Program-made: the position numbers and the translations under genes | The notes under the pieces: generated by a model | What the model was told of the DNA's origin: nothing | The model's database searches: none | Seen by the model: only the letters and a program-made list of their open reading frames with translations | Part shown: piece after piece, positions 15,589-21,386 of the stretch | Layout of the letters: each line of letters opens with the position of its first letter | Numbering within the stretch: position 1 is the stretch's first letter | NCBI GenBank assembly: GCA_947630465.1 | Contig: CANRHT010000009.1 | Coordinates: 1 to 21,386 of the forward strand | Origin: an uncultured Pseudomonadaceae bacterium | GTDB lineage: Bacteria; Pseudomonadota; Gammaproteobacteria; Pseudomonadales; Pseudomonadaceae | Direction: 5' to 3' | DNA: 21,386 nucleotides

Positions 15589-15610
15589 CTTTGCCTCTGA
15601 AGGCTACAAT
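15582..15610 (+). promoter_or_regulatory. Likely dnaA promoter
   Basis: -35 TGGATA (15582-15587), 17-bp spacer, -10 TACAAT (15605-15610; five of six). The -35 lies inside the DnaA box, so bound DnaA would block RNA polymerase, giving autorepression. Confidence 0.5.
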
Positions 15611-15649
15611 AGCAGGTCGTAATTTTGTTGTTTTACTTGAGGGATCTCT

Positions 15650-17155
15650 GTGTCTGTCGAACTTTGGCTACAGTCTGTCGATTTTTTGCGCGATGAACTG
15701 CCTGCTCAGCATTTCAACACCTGGATCCGTCCATTACAAGTTGAAGCCGTCGGTGATGAGCTGCATATTTTCGCCCCGAACCGCTTTGTATTAGATTGGG
15801 TCAACGATAAATATATCAACCGTTTACTCGAACTGATGGCCGAGCGTAATAACGGTAATGCGCCCTCTATTGCTCTGCTGATTGGTAGCAAGGCGAAGAC
15901 GCGCACCAGCATTAACAGCCCGGCGCAACCGCCACCTGTGGCTACGCCTGTGCCTGCTGTGAGCGCCCCGGAGCCGTATCAAGCACCTTTGCCGATACAA
16001 CCCATGCCCACAGCGCAGCCGACAGTACAGGTCTCCCATACTGTCAGCCCGCAAGGCAATAGCCCGGCCAGTACCGGTATTGAGCGCCCAGCACCGGCCA
16101 GCTCAAGCGCCAAAGGTGCGGGCGCGATTAAGCATGTCAGTGCTTTAAATCGCTCTTTCACCTTTGATAGCTTTGTCGAGGGCAAGTCCAACCAACTGGC
16201 TCGCGCTGCAGCGTGGCAAGTAGCCGATAACCCTAAGCATGGCTATAACCCGCTATTTTTATACGGTGGCGTGGGTTTAGGTAAAACGCACTTGATGCAT
16301 GCGGTGGGCAATCATTTACTGCAGAAAAACCCCAACGCGAAAGTGATTTACTTGCACTCCGAGCGTTTTGTTGCCGATATGGTGCGGGCACTGCAGAACA
16401 ATGCGATTAACGAGTTTAAAAATTATTACCGTTCGGTGGATGCGCTACTGATTGACGATATTCAATTTTTCGCCAAAAAAGAGCGCTCACAAGAAGAGTT
16501 TTTCCATACCTTTAACGCACTACTCGAAGGTAATCAGCAGGTTATTCTCACCAGTGACCGTTACCCTAAAGAAATTGACGGCCTAGAAGAGCGTTTAAAA
16601 TCACGCTTTGGCTGGGGTTTAACTGTTGCCGTTGAGCCTCCTGAATTAGAAACGCGCGTAGCGATTTTAATGAAAAAAGCCGAGCAGAGCAGGGTGCAAC
16701 TGTCTCACGATTGCGCATTCTTTATCGCGCAGCGCATTCGCTCTAACGTGCGTGAATTAGAAGGTGCTTTAAAGCGGGTGATTGCTCACTCACACTTTAC
16801 CAATGAGCCGATCACCGTTGAGTTGATTCGTGAGTCACTCAAAGACTTGTTAGCCCTGCAAGATAAACTTGTCAGCATTGATAATATTCAGCGCACCGTG
16901 GCTGAGTATTACAAAATTAAAATTTCCGATATCTTATCCAAACGCCGCTCGCGTTCGGTTGCTCGTCCACGTCAAGTTGCCATGGCATTATCGAAAGAAA
17001 TCACCAACCACAGCTTGCCAGAAATTGGCGATGCGTTTGGTGGTCGTGACCATACAACGGTCTTGCATGCCTGCCGCAAAATTGCTGAACTGAGCGAAAC
17101 TGATGCAGATATCCGCGAAGATTATAAAAACCTATTGCGCACGTTAACTACATAA
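15650..17155 (+). CDS. dnaA: Chromosomal replication initiator protein DnaA
   Basis: AAA+ ATPase that binds DnaA boxes and melts the origin. It has 501 residues and starts with GTG at 15650, as in Pseudomonas; GAGGGA lies five bases upstream. Domain I (residues 1 to about 80) reads [20 protein letters not shown]. Domain II (about 81-160) is a Pro/Ala-rich linker. Domain III has Walker A GGVGLGKT at 206-213, Walker [11 protein letters not shown] and the sensor/arginine-finger region. Domain IV ends with [19 protein letters not shown] and the DNA-binding signature [15 protein letters not shown]. It is the first gene of a tightly packed dnaA-dnaN-recF-gyrB group. The usual rpmH neighbour is missing. 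Confidence 0.99.
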   Translation: MSVELWLQSVDFLRDELPAQHFNTWIRPLQVEAVGDELHIFAPNRFVLDWVNDKYINRLLELMAERNNGNAPSIALLIGSKAKTRTSINSPAQPPPVATPVPAVSAPEPYQAPLPIQPMPTAQPTVQVSHTVSPQGNSPASTGIERPAPASSSAKGAGAIKHVSALNRSFTFDSFVEGKSNQLARAAAWQVADNPKHGYNPLFLYGGVGLGKTHLMHAVGNHLLQKNPNAKVIYLHSERFVADMVRALQNNAINEFKNYYRSVDALLIDDIQFFAKKERSQEEFFHTFNALLEGNQQVILTSDRYPKEIDGLEERLKSRFGWGLTVAVEPPELETRVAILMKKAEQSRVQLSHDCAFFIAQRIRSNVRELEGALKRVIAHSHFTNEPITVELIRESLKDLLALQDKLVSIDNIQRTVAEYYKIKISDILSKRRSRSVARPRQVAMALSKEITNHSLPEIGDAFGGRDHTTVLHACRKIAELSETDADIREDYKNLLRTLTT

Positions 17156-17188
17156 GCAGTGCCAGCACTTTTAAGTAAGGATCAAACC

Positions 17189-18292
17189 ATGCACTTCACT
17201 ATTCAACGCGAAGCCTTATTAAAACCGCTGCAATTGGTAGCCGGTGTCGTTGAACGCAAGCAAACTATGCCTGTGCTATCCAACGTATTACTGGTCATCG
17301 ACGGTCAGAATCTATCCATGACCGGTACTGATACTGAAGTGGAACTGGCGGCACGTATTACTTTAGAAGAACCCGCGCAACCGGGCGAAATTACTGTGCC
17401 AGCCCGTAAGTTAATGGATATCTGCAAAAACCTACCTGCCGATGCCTTAATTGACTTTAAAGTAGACGAGCAAAAAGTGTTGATTAAGGCTGGCCGCAGC
17501 CGCTTTACTTTGACAACACTGCCGGCTTCTGATTTCCCATCCTCAGAAGAAACCCCAGGCTCTCTGAGTTTTACTGTTGCGCAAAGTCATGTGCGCCGCT
17601 TAATCGAGCGCACCAGCTTTGCCATGGCGCAACAGGATGTGCGCTATTACTTAAACGGTTTAATGCTAGAAGCCAAACAAGGTGTATTGCGCGCTGTTGC
17701 CACTGACGGTCACCGCTTAGCGCTGTGCTCAGTGCCTGCCAATATCGAAGAGGATATTCAGCATCAAGTGATTGTGCCGCGCAAAGGTGTTCTAGAGTTG
17801 GCGCGCCTGATGTCTGATGATGCCAGCGAAGTCAGCGTGGTGTTCGGCAGTAACTATATCCGTGCCACTACCGCAGAATTTACTTTTATCTCGAAACTGG
17901 TTGACGGTAAATTCCCTGATTACGAACGTGTTTTACCGCGCGGTGGTAACAAAACCGTGATCGCTGATCGTCAAAATCTACGTGAGGCACTCAGCCGCGC
18001 GTCTATTTTATCCAACGAAAAGTACCGTGGTATTCGCTGGCAACTCGAAAGCAGCTTGCTGAAAATCCAAGCCAACAACCCTGAGCAAGAAGTTGCCGAA
18101 GATGAAGTCAGCGTAGATTACACAGGTGATGCGCTAGAGATCGGCTTCAACGTCACCTACTTACTCGATGTACTGAGCGCAACGTCCTCTGAGCAAATCA
18201 GCATTGTCTTATCTGACTCCAACAGCAGCGCCCTGATCCAAGAGGCTGACAACGACGGTGCGTCTTACGTTGTTATGCCCATGCGCCTGTAA
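17189..18292 (+). CDS. dnaN: DNA polymerase III subunit beta (sliding clamp)
   Basis: Ring-shaped dimeric clamp that tethers DNA polymerase III to DNA. It has 367 residues from the ATG at 17189, where TAAGGA lies seven bases upstream and the N-terminus MHFTIQREALLKPLQLVAGV fits the family. An earlier in-frame ATG at 17159 is not needed. Family segments: TMPVLSNVLLVIDGQ, GEITVPARKLMDICKNLP, SFAMAQQDVRYYLNGLMLE, ATDGHRLALCS, VDGKFPDYERVLPR, ILSNEKYRGIRW, and the C-terminal VVMPMRL that forms part of the partner-binding cleft. It is 33 bp from dnaA and 15 bp from recF, so co-transcription is very likely. Confidence 0.99.
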   Translation: MHFTIQREALLKPLQLVAGVVERKQTMPVLSNVLLVIDGQNLSMTGTDTEVELAARITLEEPAQPGEITVPARKLMDICKNLPADALIDFKVDEQKVLIKAGRSRFTLTTLPASDFPSSEETPGSLSFTVAQSHVRRLIERTSFAMAQQDVRYYLNGLMLEAKQGVLRAVATDGHRLALCSVPANIEEDIQHQVIVPRKGVLELARLMSDDASEVSVVFGSNYIRATTAEFTFISKLVDGKFPDYERVLPRGGNKTVIADRQNLREALSRASILSNEKYRGIRWQLESSLLKIQANNPEQEVAEDEVSVDYTGDALEIGFNVTYLLDVLSATSSEQISIVLSDSNSSALIQEADNDGASYVVMPMRL

Positions 18293-18307
18293 TCTAGACG
18301 ACTGACG

Positions 18308-21386
<3,079 letters not shown>

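Overview
The window reads as chromosome from a gammaproteobacterium of the Pseudomonadales, very close to Pseudomonas in its housekeeping proteins. DnaA, DnaN, RecF, Rho, UbiD and Ppx all have the wording and length I know from Pseudomonas, dnaA starts with GTG, and recF carries Pseudomonas-type parS sites. Base composition looks close to balanced by eye, which is low for classical Pseudomonas. That suggests one of the lower-GC relatives (the Thiopseudomonas/Denitrificimonas kind), but this is inference.

Layout. (1) 1-2607: biotin genes bioF (cut by the window edge) and bioB on the minus strand, divergent from a comF-family gene. (2) 2608-3099: a non-coding stretch holding two inverted copies of a structured repeat of about 115 bp. 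(3) 3100-4965: a YfeH-type (SBF-like) membrane transporter divergent from a cupin/AraC regulator. (4) 5044-8388: two sodium-linked transporters on the minus strand, GltS (glutamate/Na+) and NhaD (Na+/H+), each with a structured 5' leader, followed by a 55-residue oxidoreductase-like protein. (5) 8389-13317: an ogt-type DNA repair gene, then the minus-strand series trxA, rho, ubiD and a 2Fe-2S flavin reductase. (6) 13510-15485: ppx facing a small DUF3301-like membrane protein. (7) 15650-21386: dnaA-dnaN-recF-gyrB, with gyrB running off the window.

How it fits together. The right end is the classic origin-proximal replication block. Two perfect 16-bp parS palindromes lie inside recF, so the ParAB segregation machinery should load here. 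The usual left neighbour of dnaA (rpmH/rnpA with a DnaA-box-rich origin between) is absent; ppx and the DUF3301-like gene sit there instead, and only one perfect DnaA box is visible, overlapping a likely dnaA promoter. The block therefore seems rearranged relative to canonical Pseudomonas, and the working origin may lie elsewhere.

The most unusual signal is the repeat pair at 2654-2769 and 2908-3020. The copies share flanks, a 15-nt core and the same fold (an 18-bp closing stem plus two hairpins). The stem sequences differ between copies but remain complementary, which points to selection on structure. All four hairpin loops display GGA, as RsmA/CsrA targets do.
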